A DNA stretch of 64,000 bases, from positions 44,151 through 108,150 of the forward strand of contig JAFECJ010000013.1 in assembly GCA_018242205.1 (NCBI GenBank). The letters are read 5' to 3'. Shown here in pieces: positions 9,792-17,514 of this stretch. The notes beneath the pieces are model-generated. The model searched no databases. It was not told the DNA's origin and worked only from the letters and a program-made list of their open reading frames with translations. The translations under genes were made by a program, and so were the position numbers. Every line of letters begins with the position of its first letter. The first letter of the stretch is position 1. This DNA comes from Pseudomonadota bacterium. Its GTDB lineage: Bacteria > Pseudomonadota > Alphaproteobacteria > Rhizobiales > Xanthobacteraceae.

Positions 9792-10034
9792 TTAGGCGGT
9801 GAAGGCCTTGAAGGTGATGATCGTATAGGTGTCCTTGATTCCGGGGATCGTCTGCACCTTCTCGCTGACGAAGTGGCCGATGTCGGTTCGGTTGTCGACA
9901 TAGAACTTCGCCAGCAGGTCGTAGTCGCCGGCGGTCGAGTAGATCTCCGAGGCGATCTCCGCCTCCGCCAACTGATTGGCGACCTGATAGACCTTGCCGA
10001 GCTCGCATTTGATCTGGACGAAAAAAGGGGTCAT
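9792..10034 (-). CDS. Stand-alone Lrp/AsnC ligand-binding (RAM) domain protein
   Basis: The 80-residue product is a complete RAM domain, the small-molecule-sensing half of Lrp/AsnC regulators, with no DNA-binding helix-turn-helix. Characteristic stretches are VQIKCELGK at the N-terminus, STAGDYDLLAK in the middle and PGIKDTYTIITF at the end. Such free domains form dimers and higher oligomers and may modulate full-length Lrp proteins. The ATG at 10034 is chosen because the upstream extension is Pro/Arg-rich and unlike the family. It faces the DMT exporter tail to tail with an 8-base gap. Confidence 0.85.
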   Translation of the reverse strand: MTPFFVQIKCELGKVYQVANQLAEAEIASEIYSTAGDYDLLAKFYVDNRTDIGHFVSEKVQTIPGIKDTYTIITFKAFTA

Positions 10035-10186
10035 CGGGGGCGGTCTCCGGGGCGGCGTGACGTCTGCCGCAACACAGCAAAATCGCGTTGGCCTGGCAAG
10101 GTACGGATTCACTGGAAATTCCATCGCAGGGCAAGGCTGCGCTTGCCTTGGCCGGCGTCGCGGATTAGGTAGTTTTCAAGCAATCT

Positions 10187-10275
10187 CGTGGGGTGTCCGG
10201 CGGTGGCCGGGCTGAGAGGTCGAGGCGTCGGCCAACCCAACGAACCTGATCCGGGTCATGCCGGCGGAGGGATGA
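10187..10275 (+). promoter_or_regulatory. TPP riboswitch (THI box) controlling thiMED
   Basis: The conserved thiamine-pyrophosphate aptamer elements occur in order: GGGGTGTCCG, GGGCTGAGAGGTC, GGCCAACCCAACGAACC, TGATCCGGGTCATGCC, then GGCGGAGGGA. The last segment is the 3' strand of the closing stem and also contains the GGAGGG ribosome site (10266-10271), 7 bases before the thiM ATG at 10279. Ligand binding should hide this site. Regulation at translation initiation is therefore likely, and no separate expression platform or terminator is visible. Confidence 0.97.
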
Positions 10276-10278
10276 GAG

Positions 10279-11085
10279 ATGCAGGAATCGACAGCCTCAT
10301 CGCGCCAAATTGCGTCAGCCGCCGACCTCATTGCAGCGACAGTGAGTGTGCTGGCGCGGGTGCGTGACAAATCCCCGCGAGTCCACTGCATCACCAATTC
10401 GGTGGCACAGAATTTCACCGCCAATGTGTTGCTGGCGCTGGGCGCCGTCCCGTCGATGACCTTGTCGCCGGTGGAGATCGGCGCTTTTGTCAAACGCAGC
10501 GATGCGCTGCTGGTGAACCTCGGGACCTTTGGTACCGAGCGCCGCGAGGCGACCTCGATCGCCGTCAACGCCGCCATTCAGGGCCGCCTGCCGTGGGTGC
10601 TCGATCCGGTATTCGTCGATCGCGCGCCGCCGCGAGCGAGTTACGCGCGTGACTTGTTGTTTCTCCACCCGACGGCAATGCGGCTCAATACGGATGAGTT
10701 CTCGACGCTTGCCGAAACCGGAACCTCCGCCGCGGCGGTGGCGGCGTTTGCGCGGGAACATCGTGTGGCGATCGGTCTGTCCGGCGCGCAGGATCTCATC
10801 GGCGACGGCACGCATACCGTCACGCTGGCCAATGGCGATGCGCTGATGGCCAAGGTGACGGCCATGGGCTGCGCCGCATCCGCCATGGTCGGCGCCTGCC
10901 TTGCGGTTGAGCGCGACGCTCTGGTGGCAACGGCGGCGGCGCTGCTTATCACCGGCGTCGCCGGCGAGATCGCGGCGGCAACGGCGCACGGGCCCGGCAG
11001 CTTTGCCGTCGGCATCCTCGATGCCCTTCACACTATCGATGCCGGCGCGCTTACCGCGCGCGCGCGCGTGACCTGGAACGGATAG
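10279..11085 (+). CDS. thiM: Hydroxyethylthiazole kinase ThiM
   Basis: ThiM phosphorylates 4-methyl-5-(2-hydroxyethyl)thiazole and so salvages the thiazole half of thiamine. The protein has 268 residues, the usual size. It shows family landmarks: VHCITNSVAQNFTAN near the N-terminus, GAVPSMTLSP, a VLDPVFVD substrate loop and a TAMGCAASAMVGA anion-hole/catalytic-Cys region. The ATG directly follows the TPP aptamer. It is the first gene of a thiM-thiE-thiD operon, 6 bases before thiE. The operon holds salvage and coupling functions but no thiC or thiG, so de novo synthesis genes, if present, are elsewhere. Confidence 0.97.
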   Translation: MQESTASSRQIASAADLIAATVSVLARVRDKSPRVHCITNSVAQNFTANVLLALGAVPSMTLSPVEIGAFVKRSDALLVNLGTFGTERREATSIAVNAAIQGRLPWVLDPVFVDRAPPRASYARDLLFLHPTAMRLNTDEFSTLAETGTSAAAVAAFAREHRVAIGLSGAQDLIGDGTHTVTLANGDALMAKVTAMGCAASAMVGACLAVERDALVATAAALLITGVAGEIAAATAHGPGSFAVGILDALHTIDAGALTARARVTWNG

Positions 11086-11091
11086 GCTCGG

Positions 11092-11751
11092 ATGACGGTC
11101 GATCTTCGTCTCTATGCGCTCGTCGATCCCGCCGTGAGCGGCGGGCGCTCATTGCCGGCCTTGACCGCGCTGATTGCAGACAACGTGACGCTGGTGCAAT
11201 TGCGCGACAAGCATGGCTCGACACGGGTCATGGTCGAGGAAGCGCGCGACATCGCGGCGGTGCTGAAGCCGCGCGGGACCCCGCTCTTGATCAATGATCG
11301 CGTTGACGTCGCGCTCGCCGCCAAGGCCGACGGCGTTCACATCGGTTGGGACGACATTGATGCCGCCGATGCGCGGCGGATTCTGGGGCCCGATGCTATC
11401 ATCGGGCTCAGCATCAAATCGATGGAGCAGGCCGCTGCCGCACCGCTCGATCTGCTGAACTACGTCGCCATCGGCGGCGTCTACCCTACGACCTCGAAGG
11501 ACAATACCGCGGCGCCGATCGGCACTGACGGTCTTCGTACGATCGTTGCCGCGATCCGCGCCCGCAAACCGGGCTATCCGATTTGCGCAATTGCCGGCAT
11601 CAACGCCGGCAACGCCGCCGATGTCATCGCCGCAGGCGCCGACGGCGTCGCGGTTATATCGGTGCTGTCGGTGTCGAAGGAGCCGGCCGCCGCCGCCGCC
11701 GGCTTGCGCGGCGTCGTCGACGCGGCGCTAGCGAAGCGAGGCGTTGCGTGA
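11092..11751 (+). CDS. thiE: Thiamine-phosphate synthase ThiE
   Basis: ThiE joins HMP-pyrophosphate and thiazole phosphate to make thiamine phosphate. The 219-residue TIM-barrel protein carries LRLYALVDP at the start, the QLRDKHG stretch, LLINDRVDVALAAKADGVHIG (diphosphate/Mg region), a YVAIGGVYPTTSK phosphate loop and AIAGINAGN near the end. The GAT/DAA metal-binding positions look intact. It is the second gene of the riboswitch-controlled operon. Its TGA stop overlaps the GTG start of thiD, which suggests translational coupling. Confidence 0.97.
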   Translation: MTVDLRLYALVDPAVSGGRSLPALTALIADNVTLVQLRDKHGSTRVMVEEARDIAAVLKPRGTPLLINDRVDVALAAKADGVHIGWDDIDAADARRILGPDAIIGLSIKSMEQAAAAPLDLLNYVAIGGVYPTTSKDNTAAPIGTDGLRTIVAAIRARKPGYPICAIAGINAGNAADVIAAGADGVAVISVLSVSKEPAAAAAGLRGVVDAALAKRGVA

Positions 11752-12548
11752 CGCCTATCGCGCTGACCATTGCCGGTTCGGATAGCGGCGGCGGTGCCGG
11801 CATTCAGGCCGATCTGAAAACCTTCGCCGCAAATGGGGTGTACGGCACGTCGGTGCTCACGGCACTCACGGCACAGAATACACGGGGCGTCAGCGCCATC
11901 CATGACGTGCCGCTGGTCTTTGTCGCGGCGCAGATCGAAGCCGTCTTCTCCGACTTCGACGTGGCGGCGGTCAAGATCGGCATGCTGTCGCGCGCCGAGA
12001 CCATCCGCGTCGTCGCCGCCGAGCTCAACCGGCGGCAGGCCAGGCACATCGTGCTCGACCCGGTGATGGTGGCGACCTCGGGCGACCGGCTGCTGGCCGA
12101 CGACGCCGTCGCCGCGCTGCGCGGCGACCTGATGCCGCTCGCCGACATCGTCACGCCCAATCTACACGAGGCCGCGGCGCTGACCGGCAAGCCGCCGGCG
12201 CGGAGCGAAGCCGAGATGGAAGCGCAAGGCCGTGACCTCTTCGCCTTCGGCCCGCGCGCCGTGCTGATCAAGGGCGGCCACGGAACGAGCGACGAAGCCG
12301 TCGATCTTCTCATCGACAGCCGCGGCGAAGTGACGCGCTTTTCCGCCAAACGCATCGCCACGAACAACACGCACGGCACCGGCTGCACCTTGTCGTCGGC
12401 GATCGCCGCCAACCTCGCCAAGGGCCGCCCCCTCATCGACGCCGTGCGCGCCGCCAAGGACTACGTCACCCAAGCCATCGCCGCCGCCGATCAACTCGAG
12501 GTCGGCCACGGCCACGGCCCGCTCAATCACTTTTACAAACTCGCATGA
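11748..12548 (+). CDS. thiD: HMP/HMP-phosphate kinase ThiD
   Basis: ThiD phosphorylates hydroxymethylpyrimidine twice to supply ThiE. The ribokinase-fold protein has 266 residues from a GTG start at 11748 that overlaps the thiE stop (GTGA). An earlier in-frame start would give an Arg-rich extension that is only the thiE gene read in another frame. Motifs: GSDSGGGAGIQAD at the N-terminus, LDPVMVATSGD in the middle and the ATP/catalytic TNNTHGTGCTLSSAIAA at the C-terminus. The stop codon falls inside a palindromic repeat (12542-12588). Confidence 0.96.
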   Translation: MTPIALTIAGSDSGGGAGIQADLKTFAANGVYGTSVLTALTAQNTRGVSAIHDVPLVFVAAQIEAVFSDFDVAAVKIGMLSRAETIRVVAAELNRRQARHIVLDPVMVATSGDRLLADDAVAALRGDLMPLADIVTPNLHEAAALTGKPPARSEAEMEAQGRDLFAFGPRAVLIKGGHGTSDEAVDLLIDSRGEVTRFSAKRIATNNTHGTGCTLSSAIAANLAKGRPLIDAVRAAKDYVTQAIAAADQLEVGHGHGPLNHFYKLA

Positions 12549-12588
12549 TCCCGAAAAGTGGAAGCCGGTTTTCGGACAAGATCATGCG
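12542..12588. repeat. Extragenic palindromic repeat (GATCCCGAAAAGTGG type)
   Basis: Perfect outer arms CGCATGAT and ATCATGCG flank an inner CCCGAAAAGTGG / CCGGTTTTCGG near-palindrome. I recognise this as a dispersed repeat common in Hyphomicrobiales genomes. It supplies the thiD stop codon and ends just before the next gene, so it may also act as an mRNA 3' hairpin. Confidence 0.7.
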
Positions 12589-12606
12589 AAGAAAATGGAG
12601 TCAGTC

Positions 12607-13680
12607 ATGACGACACGCCGCGATTTCGCCCTGGGCGCCGGCCTCGCCGCCACCGCAGCACTCGCCGCGCCCGCCATCGCCCGCGCCGACACCGTGAAGT
12701 GGCGCATGGTGACGTCATGGCCGAAGCGCCTGCCGGGCCCCGGCATGTCGGCCGAGCGCATCGCCGACCGCGTGCGCGCGCTGTCGAATGGCCGCCTCGA
12801 CATCACCGTCTCCGCCGCCGGAGAAGTGGTCCCGGCATTTGGTGTGTTGGACGCCGTTGGCACCGGCGTCGCCGAGATGGGCCACACCGCGGCGTTCTAC
12901 TGGCAGGGCAAGATGGCGGCCGCGGTGTTCTTCACCACCGTGCCGTTCGGCCTGACGCCGGCCGAGCACGTCGCCTGGATCGACGCCGGCGGCGGTCAAA
13001 CATTATGGGACGAGCTCTACAAGCCGTTCGGCGTCAAGCCGTTCATGGGCGGCAACACCGGCGTCTGCATGGGCGGCTGGTTCCGCCGCGAGGTCAAAAG
13101 CCTCGCCGAGCTGCGCGGCCTCAAGCTGCGCTCGCTCGGCTTGGGCGGCGAAGTCTATCGCCGTCTCGGCGCCACGCCGCAGACCACGCCGCCGGCCGAG
13201 ATCCTCACCTCGCTGCAATCCGGCGTCATCGACGGCGCCGAATTCGTCGGCCCCGGCACCGACATCGCGCTCGGCCTCTATCGCGTCGCGCCGTTCTATT
13301 ACTATCCCGGCTTCAACAAGCCGAACGGCACCGGCGAAGCCATCGTGTCGCTGAAGGCGTGGGACGCGCTGGCCCCCGACCTCAAGGCGATCGTCGCGCA
13401 TGCCTGCGCCGCGGAGGCGAACTTCGCGCTCGCCGAGATGGAGCGGCTCAACGCCGAGGCGCTCGCCGTGCTCACCAAGCAGCACAACGTCAAGCTGACG
13501 GCGTTTCCGGCCGATCTCGTATCGGCGGCGCGCAAAGAGGCCGATGCCGTGCTCGGCGATCTGGCGGCGCGCGATGCCGCGACCGCCAAGGTGCACGATT
13601 CCTACAAGGCGTTCCGCGCCCGCGTCGCCGACTGGTCGCGGGTGTCGATCGAGGCGGTGTTGGGGGCGCGGGTCGCCTAG
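12607..13680 (+). CDS. TRAP transporter solute-binding protein, TakP-like (DctP family), Tat-exported
   Basis: This is a periplasmic substrate-binding protein of a TRAP transporter, 357 residues. The leader TTRRDFALGAG is a twin-arginine signal, cut near AIARA. The mature part follows the TakP subgroup closely (KWRMVTSWPKRLPGPG, AEMGHTAAFYWQGK, GFKPFMGGNTGVC-like and DGAEFVGPGTDIALG segments). TakP binds 2-oxo acids such as pyruvate, so a keto or hydroxy acid ligand is likely here, by inference. The binding Arg in the NTGVCMGGWFRR to LGLGG region is retained. The DctQ and DctM membrane subunits are not encoded on either side, which makes this an orphan receptor. Confidence 0.88.
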   Translation: MTTRRDFALGAGLAATAALAAPAIARADTVKWRMVTSWPKRLPGPGMSAERIADRVRALSNGRLDITVSAAGEVVPAFGVLDAVGTGVAEMGHTAAFYWQGKMAAAVFFTTVPFGLTPAEHVAWIDAGGGQTLWDELYKPFGVKPFMGGNTGVCMGGWFRREVKSLAELRGLKLRSLGLGGEVYRRLGATPQTTPPAEILTSLQSGVIDGAEFVGPGTDIALGLYRVAPFYYYPGFNKPNGTGEAIVSLKAWDALAPDLKAIVAHACAAEANFALAEMERLNAEALAVLTKQHNVKLTAFPADLVSAARKEADAVLGDLAARDAATAKVHDSYKAFRARVADWSRVSIEAVLGARVA

Positions 13681-14012
13681 CGCCGTCCCGAACGCGCCGC
13701 AATCGAGGCCGTCGATCGGGGGGCCGGGCGCCGGCATCGGCCGCACCCGATTCGGGCGCGGTGGCCGCACTGCGGAATAAACAACGCCGCCGGTAATCCC
13801 GTGCGCCGGCAAATGCCAAAATAAACAATGGTTTTGCGCACTTAACCGGCCCTTAACCACTCCTGGTCCATCTCTATTAACCATACGCGCATGTCCCGCG
13901 CGTATGCGCCTATTGCCAGCCAGGGGGGCTGGCCCGCGACGGTCTCGGCCGGCGCGGTTGTCCAGGGTTCAGCGCCATGACCAGCCGGTCGGGCACAGAT
14001 GGAGATTTTCAG
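13681..14012. other. 332-base intergenic region upstream of the porin gene
   Basis: No gene is supported here. The first half is GC-rich with no convincing coding pattern. The second half holds a full CtrA-like box at 13842-13856, another TTAACC half-site near 13876, and ends with a GGAGA ribosome site for the porin. Confidence 0.6.
13842..13856. promoter_or_regulatory. CtrA-box match TTAA-N7-TTAA
   Basis: The sequence is TTAA, seven bases (CCGGCCC), TTAA followed by C. This matches exactly the full binding site of the alphaproteobacterial cell-cycle regulator CtrA. It lies about 157 bases upstream of the porin start. The pattern is rare by chance in DNA this GC-rich. Confidence 0.6.
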
Positions 14013-14684
14013 ATGAAGCGCCTCTCGATGACGATGTCGATCGGCCTGTTCGTTGCGGCGATGGCAGCGCCATCGTTCGCCGCCGACCTGCCGCGTCCTT
14101 CCTACAAGGCTCCGGTGTACGCGCCGAGCTACTATAACTGGACCGGCTTCTACGCCGGCGTGAATGCCGGTTACGGCTTCGGCAAGTCCGACTGGTCGGG
14201 CGCCGGCGGCACCGGCTCGACCAAGCCGAAGGGCTTCATCGGCGGCGTGCAGCTCGGCTACAACCTGCAGACCGGCGTGTGGGTCTGGGGCCTCGAAGCC
14301 GACTTCGACTACAGCGGCATGAAGGGCTCGGACACCGGCGGCACCGGCGTCTGCACCGGCGCCGGCTGCGAAACCAAGCTGACCTGGTTCGGCACCGGCC
14401 GTGGCCGCATCGGCTACGCCGGCTGGGATCGCTGGCTGCCGTACTTCACCGGCGGCGTGGCCTACGGCAACATCAAGGCGACGCCGAATGCCGGCGGCGA
14501 CTTCTCCAAGAGCAAGGTTGGCTGGACCGTCGGCGGCGGCGTCGAATACGCCCTGTTCGCCAACTGGACCACCAAGCTCGAATATCTCTATGCCGACCTC
14601 GGCACCGTGTCGGGCGGCACCCCGGGCAACGACGTGACCTTCAAGTCGCACCTCGTTCGCGCCGGTCTGAACTACCGCTTCTGA
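14013..14684 (+). CDS. Outer-membrane beta-barrel protein, Omp25/Omp31 type
   Basis: The 223-residue product has a clear signal peptide cut after FAA (mature ADLPRPSYKAP). The next stretch, YNWTGFYAGVNAGYGFG, is the hallmark of the small eight-strand porin-like proteins abundant in rhizobial and Brucella outer membranes. Alternating hydrophobic strands and a terminal Phe (LNYRF) complete the barrel pattern. Two cysteines in the middle (CTGAGC) could form a disulfide in an extracellular loop. GGAGA lies upstream of the ATG. A strong terminator follows. The role is structural or surface-exposed; no transport substrate can be given. Confidence 0.93.
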   Translation: MKRLSMTMSIGLFVAAMAAPSFAADLPRPSYKAPVYAPSYYNWTGFYAGVNAGYGFGKSDWSGAGGTGSTKPKGFIGGVQLGYNLQTGVWVWGLEADFDYSGMKGSDTGGTGVCTGAGCETKLTWFGTGRGRIGYAGWDRWLPYFTGGVAYGNIKATPNAGGDFSKSKVGWTVGGGVEYALFANWTTKLEYLYADLGTVSGGTPGNDVTFKSHLVRAGLNYRF

Positions 14685-14740
14685 GGCTTTCCAGCCGCAG
14701 AGCAAGGTTAGGGCGCAGAACGCGCTTCGAATGCGAAAAG

Positions 14741-14767
14741 GGCCGGGGAGAAACCCCGGCCTTTTTT
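14741..14767 (+). terminator. Rho-independent terminator after the porin gene
   Basis: GGCCGGGG pairs perfectly with CCCCGGCC over an AGAAA loop and is followed by six T. Confidence 0.93.
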
Positions 14768-14916
14768 ATTGGCGCCTTGAGCGGATCATAGTCCTTGACA
14801 GCGCGGCGCTGCTAGGCTAGTTTTCCTGCAGTCTGGCGGCCTGCGCCCGGTCGAGCTTTTCGCTCCCGGGCCGGCCGCCGTTGTTTTTCAAACATCACCC
14901 CCCTCAGGAATCCGCC

Positions 14917-15777
14917 ATGGCGAAACGAACCCGCGCGTCGGCGCGGCGCGCATCCGCGCGCGCCAAACCTCAGGCTGCGCCACAGTCCAAATCACATCCG
15001 AAGTCACGGCCGAAGTCACGTCCGAAGCCGCATGCCAAACCACGGACGAGGCCGCCACACCCTTCGCGCCCAAAGCCGCCGGACAAGCCGCACGGCAATC
15101 GCCTTGTCTTCTCGGCCGAGTTGCTCGCCGACGCCAAGCGCCGCTACGAGACCACGACGGAATCGCTCGATTCCATCGGGCTCGATTTCGAGGCCTGCCG
15201 CACGACGGTGAGGAACGTCGCCAAGCGCGAGGGTTGGATCCGCTACGTTCCGCCGCCGCGCGGCCTGCCGAACGCCGCGCGCCTCGCCGCGCAGGCGGAA
15301 GCGCTGACGGCGCTGACGTGTCCCGGACATGTCGAGGCGGGGGAGCGTGACGGTGGCGACGGCGGCGCGACGCGCACCCTCGACCTTTCCTCGCCGGCAG
15401 GAGAGGAGACGATGGCCGCGCCGCCCCTCCGGGCCTGGAACATGCGCGAGCGCATCGAGACCTTGCGCGAAGCGGTCGACGACGAGATCGCCGCCGTGCG
15501 CGCCTTGCGCGCGAGCTTGAAAGACGTGCCGCATTCGCCCGAAATCGCCGGCCGCATCTCGCACACCTTGGCCAGCCTCACCGCCACACTCGAACGGCTG
15601 CACCGGCTTGAGATCGGTGCGCCGCGACCCCATGGAGCTGACGCCTATGACGACATGCCTGCCGATATCGATGAATTCCGTGAACGGCTTGCGCGCCGAA
15701 TTCGCGCCTTTGTTGCAAGCCGACGACAATCTGACCCTGCTGCGGGACATCCCGCTGCAGGAGCTGATGCGCCTTGA
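14917..15777 (+). CDS. Putative small-terminase-like protein with basic Pro/Lys/Arg N-terminus
   Basis: The 286-residue protein begins with about 60 very basic residues (runs of Lys-Ser-Arg-Pro and Lys-Pro-His), partly encoded by short tandem DNA repeats near 14995-15030. A segment like a DNA-binding helix-turn-helix follows (AELLADAKRRYETTTESLDSIGLDFEACR, split by the TTTES turn), then a helical C-terminal half that could oligomerise. Position directly before, and overlapping, a GTA/phage large terminase gene suggests the small-terminase role of recognising DNA for packaging. The call rests on context and domain shape, not a recognised family motif. The ATG at 14917 is preceded by CAGGAA. 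Confidence 0.6.
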   Translation: MAKRTRASARRASARAKPQAAPQSKSHPKSRPKSRPKPHAKPRTRPPHPSRPKPPDKPHGNRLVFSAELLADAKRRYETTTESLDSIGLDFEACRTTVRNVAKREGWIRYVPPPRGLPNAARLAAQAEALTALTCPGHVEAGERDGGDGGATRTLDLSSPAGEETMAAPPLRAWNMRERIETLREAVDDEIAAVRALRASLKDVPHSPEIAGRISHTLASLTATLERLHRLEIGAPRPHGADAYDDMPADIDEFRERLARRIRAFVASRRQSDPAAGHPAAGADAP

Positions 15778-17074
15778 CCGCGACTTCATCACGCTGGCGC
15801 ATCGCCATCAGGAGCCGCCTTCCGCCGCCAACAATGGCGGGCCGTGGACCACGTGGCTGATGCTGGGCGGCCGCGGCGCCGGCAAGACGCGATTAGGCGC
15901 GGAGTGGGTGCGGGCGCAGGTGGCGGGCGAAGCGCCCTATGCCGCGCATCGCGCCTTGTCGATCGCGCTGGTCGGCGAGACCGAGCACGACGTGCGCGAG
16001 GTGATGATCGAGGGGCCGTCCGGCCTGCTGCGTTCGTCGCCGCGCGCCGAGCGGCCGCTCTGGGTGTCGTCGCGGCGGCGCCTCGAATGGCCGAACGGCG
16101 CGGTGGCTTATGCCTTCTCGTCGGAAGACCCGGAGCAATTGCGCGGGCCGCAGTTCGACGCTGCCTGGTGCGACGAACTCGCCAAGTGGAAGCACGCCGA
16201 CGCCACCTTCGACATGCTGCAATTCGGCCTGCGGCTCGGCCCGCAGCCGCGCCAGCTCGTCACCACGACGCCGCGGCCGGTCGCGCTGATCAAGCGGCTG
16301 GTCACTGACGCGCGCACCGCGGTGACGCGCGCCTCGACCCATGCCAACGCCGCGCATCTGTCGCCGGCCTTCATCGAGACGGTGATCGGCCGCTATGCCG
16401 GCACGCGGCTCGGGCGGCAGGAGATCGACGGCGAGATCATCGAGGACCGCGCCGACGCGCTGTGGTCGCGCGACATGATCGAGGCGGCGCGCGTCGCGGC
16501 GGCGCCCGCACTCGTGCGCGTCGTGATCGGCGTCGATCCGCCCGCGTCGTCGCGGCAAGGCGCGGATGCCTGCGGCATCGTCGCCGCCGGCATCGCCGAG
16601 GGCGGTATGGTCTATGTGCTCGAGGACGCGACCGCGCAGGGCCTGCCGCCGGACGGCTGGGCCTCGCGCGCGGTGGCGCTCTATCGGCGGCTGCAGGCCG
16701 ACGCCATCGTCGCCGAGGTCAACCAGGGCGGCGACATGGTCAAGGCGGTGTTGCAGCAGATCGACCGCACGGTGCCGGTGAAACAAGTGCACGCGACGCG
16801 CGGCAAGTGGCTGCGCGCCGAACCCATCGCGGCGATGTATGCGCAAGGCAAGGTCAAGCACGTCGGCGCCGGCTTCGCCGAACTGGAGGACGAGATGTGC
16901 GACTTCGGTCTCGGCGGCCTGTCCGGCGGCGCGTCGCCGGACCGGCTCGACGCGCTGGTCTGGGCGGTGACGGAGTTGACGAAGCGCGGGGAGGGAGGCG
17001 GGCCGAGGATCAGGAGTTTGGATTGGGGGCCGGGACCGCTGGTGCCGAGGGGGATTTTGGGGAGCAGGTGGTGA
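15647..17074 (+). CDS. Large terminase subunit, GTA g2 type (DNA packaging ATPase/nuclease)
   Basis: This is the packaging motor that pumps DNA into phage or gene-transfer-agent heads. From the ATG at 15647 (GGAG 9 bases upstream) it has 475 residues. Walker A is GGRGAGKT (74-81), Walker B ends in Asp176-Glu177 (AAWCDEL), and the C-terminal RNase H-like nuclease shows VIGVDPP, AEVNQGGD and DRLDALVWA. The protein looks complete and undamaged. It overlaps the preceding gene by 131 bases in another frame. The portal, protease and capsid genes that normally follow are absent; a terminator, repeats and unrelated genes come next. It is therefore an orphan or relocated packaging gene. Confidence 0.9.
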   Translation: MTTCLPISMNSVNGLRAEFAPLLQADDNLTLLRDIPLQELMRLDRDFITLAHRHQEPPSAANNGGPWTTWLMLGGRGAGKTRLGAEWVRAQVAGEAPYAAHRALSIALVGETEHDVREVMIEGPSGLLRSSPRAERPLWVSSRRRLEWPNGAVAYAFSSEDPEQLRGPQFDAAWCDELAKWKHADATFDMLQFGLRLGPQPRQLVTTTPRPVALIKRLVTDARTAVTRASTHANAAHLSPAFIETVIGRYAGTRLGRQEIDGEIIEDRADALWSRDMIEAARVAAAPALVRVVIGVDPPASSRQGADACGIVAAGIAEGGMVYVLEDATAQGLPPDGWASRAVALYRRLQADAIVAEVNQGGDMVKAVLQQIDRTVPVKQVHATRGKWLRAEPIAAMYAQGKVKHVGAGFAELEDEMCDFGLGGLSGGASPDRLDALVWAVTELTKRGEGGGPRIRSLDWGPGPLVPRGILGSRW

Positions 17075-17088
17075 GGGGGAAGGTGACG

Positions 17089-17143
17089 CCTCATTCTGAG
17101 GAGCCCGCCGAAGCGCCAGCGCAGGCGGGCTTCTCGAAGGATG
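17089..17143. repeat. REP-type palindrome, family CTCCTCAGGATGAGG/CATCCTTCGAG (copy 1)
   Basis: The unit reads CCTCATTCTGAGGAG, then a variable palindrome (GCCCGCCGAAGCG / CGCAGGCGGGC), then TTCTCGAAGGATGG. The same outer consensus with different inner palindromes recurs near 19014, 21936 and 21985. Confidence 0.8.
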
Positions 17144-17160
17144 GCGTCATACACAGCCGG

Positions 17161-17186
17161 TCATCCCCGCGAAGGCGGGGATCCAG
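17161..17186. repeat. Short palindromic repeat ATCCCCGC-GAAG-GCGGGGAT
   Basis: Perfect 8-base arms (17163-17170 and 17175-17182) flank GAAG. This is a widespread dispersed hairpin in GC-rich proteobacterial genomes. Confidence 0.75.
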
Positions 17187-17219
17187 TCTGTTATGTAGCG
17201 GCGTTCGATTTTCGATTAG

Positions 17220-17253
17220 AGAGGGCCAGCAAGTTGCCGGCCCTCTTTTTTTT
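17220..17253 (+). terminator. Terminator downstream of the terminase gene
   Basis: GAGGGCC pairs with GGCCCTC, extended by an inner GC/GC pairing after one mismatch, and is followed by eight T. It should end transcription of the terminase pair. Confidence 0.85.
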
Positions 17254-17268
17254 GAGCTCAATTGACTG

Positions 17269-17505
17269 TCATCGTTCGCCACGGAAGTTGCGATGGATGG
17301 TGCTGAGCCAATCGACGAGATCGCGGCGCCCATATGTTCGATGATGCGAACCTCCGATCAGGGCGACTGGACGTCCTAGTTCGGCTGTCCAAGCCCTCAG
17401 GAGTCTTTCACGTTCATTTGGACTTTCGATGACGTGGTCGCGTACTGCGACCACACCGAACTCGACGCCTTGCTCGCGGACGAGGGCGACCTGCCAAGTT
17501 GTCAT
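17269..17505 (-). CDS. Small conserved-looking protein of unknown function, YjzC operon partner
   Basis: The 78-residue product begins MTTWQVALVREQG and ends with a basic tail. It shows a mix of beta-like (EFGVVAVRDHVI) and helical (NERERLLRAWTAEL) segments and a central GGSHHRTYGRRDL stretch. No signal peptide or membrane segment is present. I do not recognise the family. It lies 9 bases downstream of a YjzC-like gene on the same strand, so the two are probably one operon. Local base composition is less GC-rich than the core genes around it, suggesting recent acquisition. Confidence 0.6.
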   Translation of the reverse strand: MTTWQVALVREQGVEFGVVAVRDHVIESPNERERLLRAWTAELGRPVALIGGSHHRTYGRRDLVDWLSTIHRNFRGER

Positions 17506-17514
17506 CGCGGCCTC

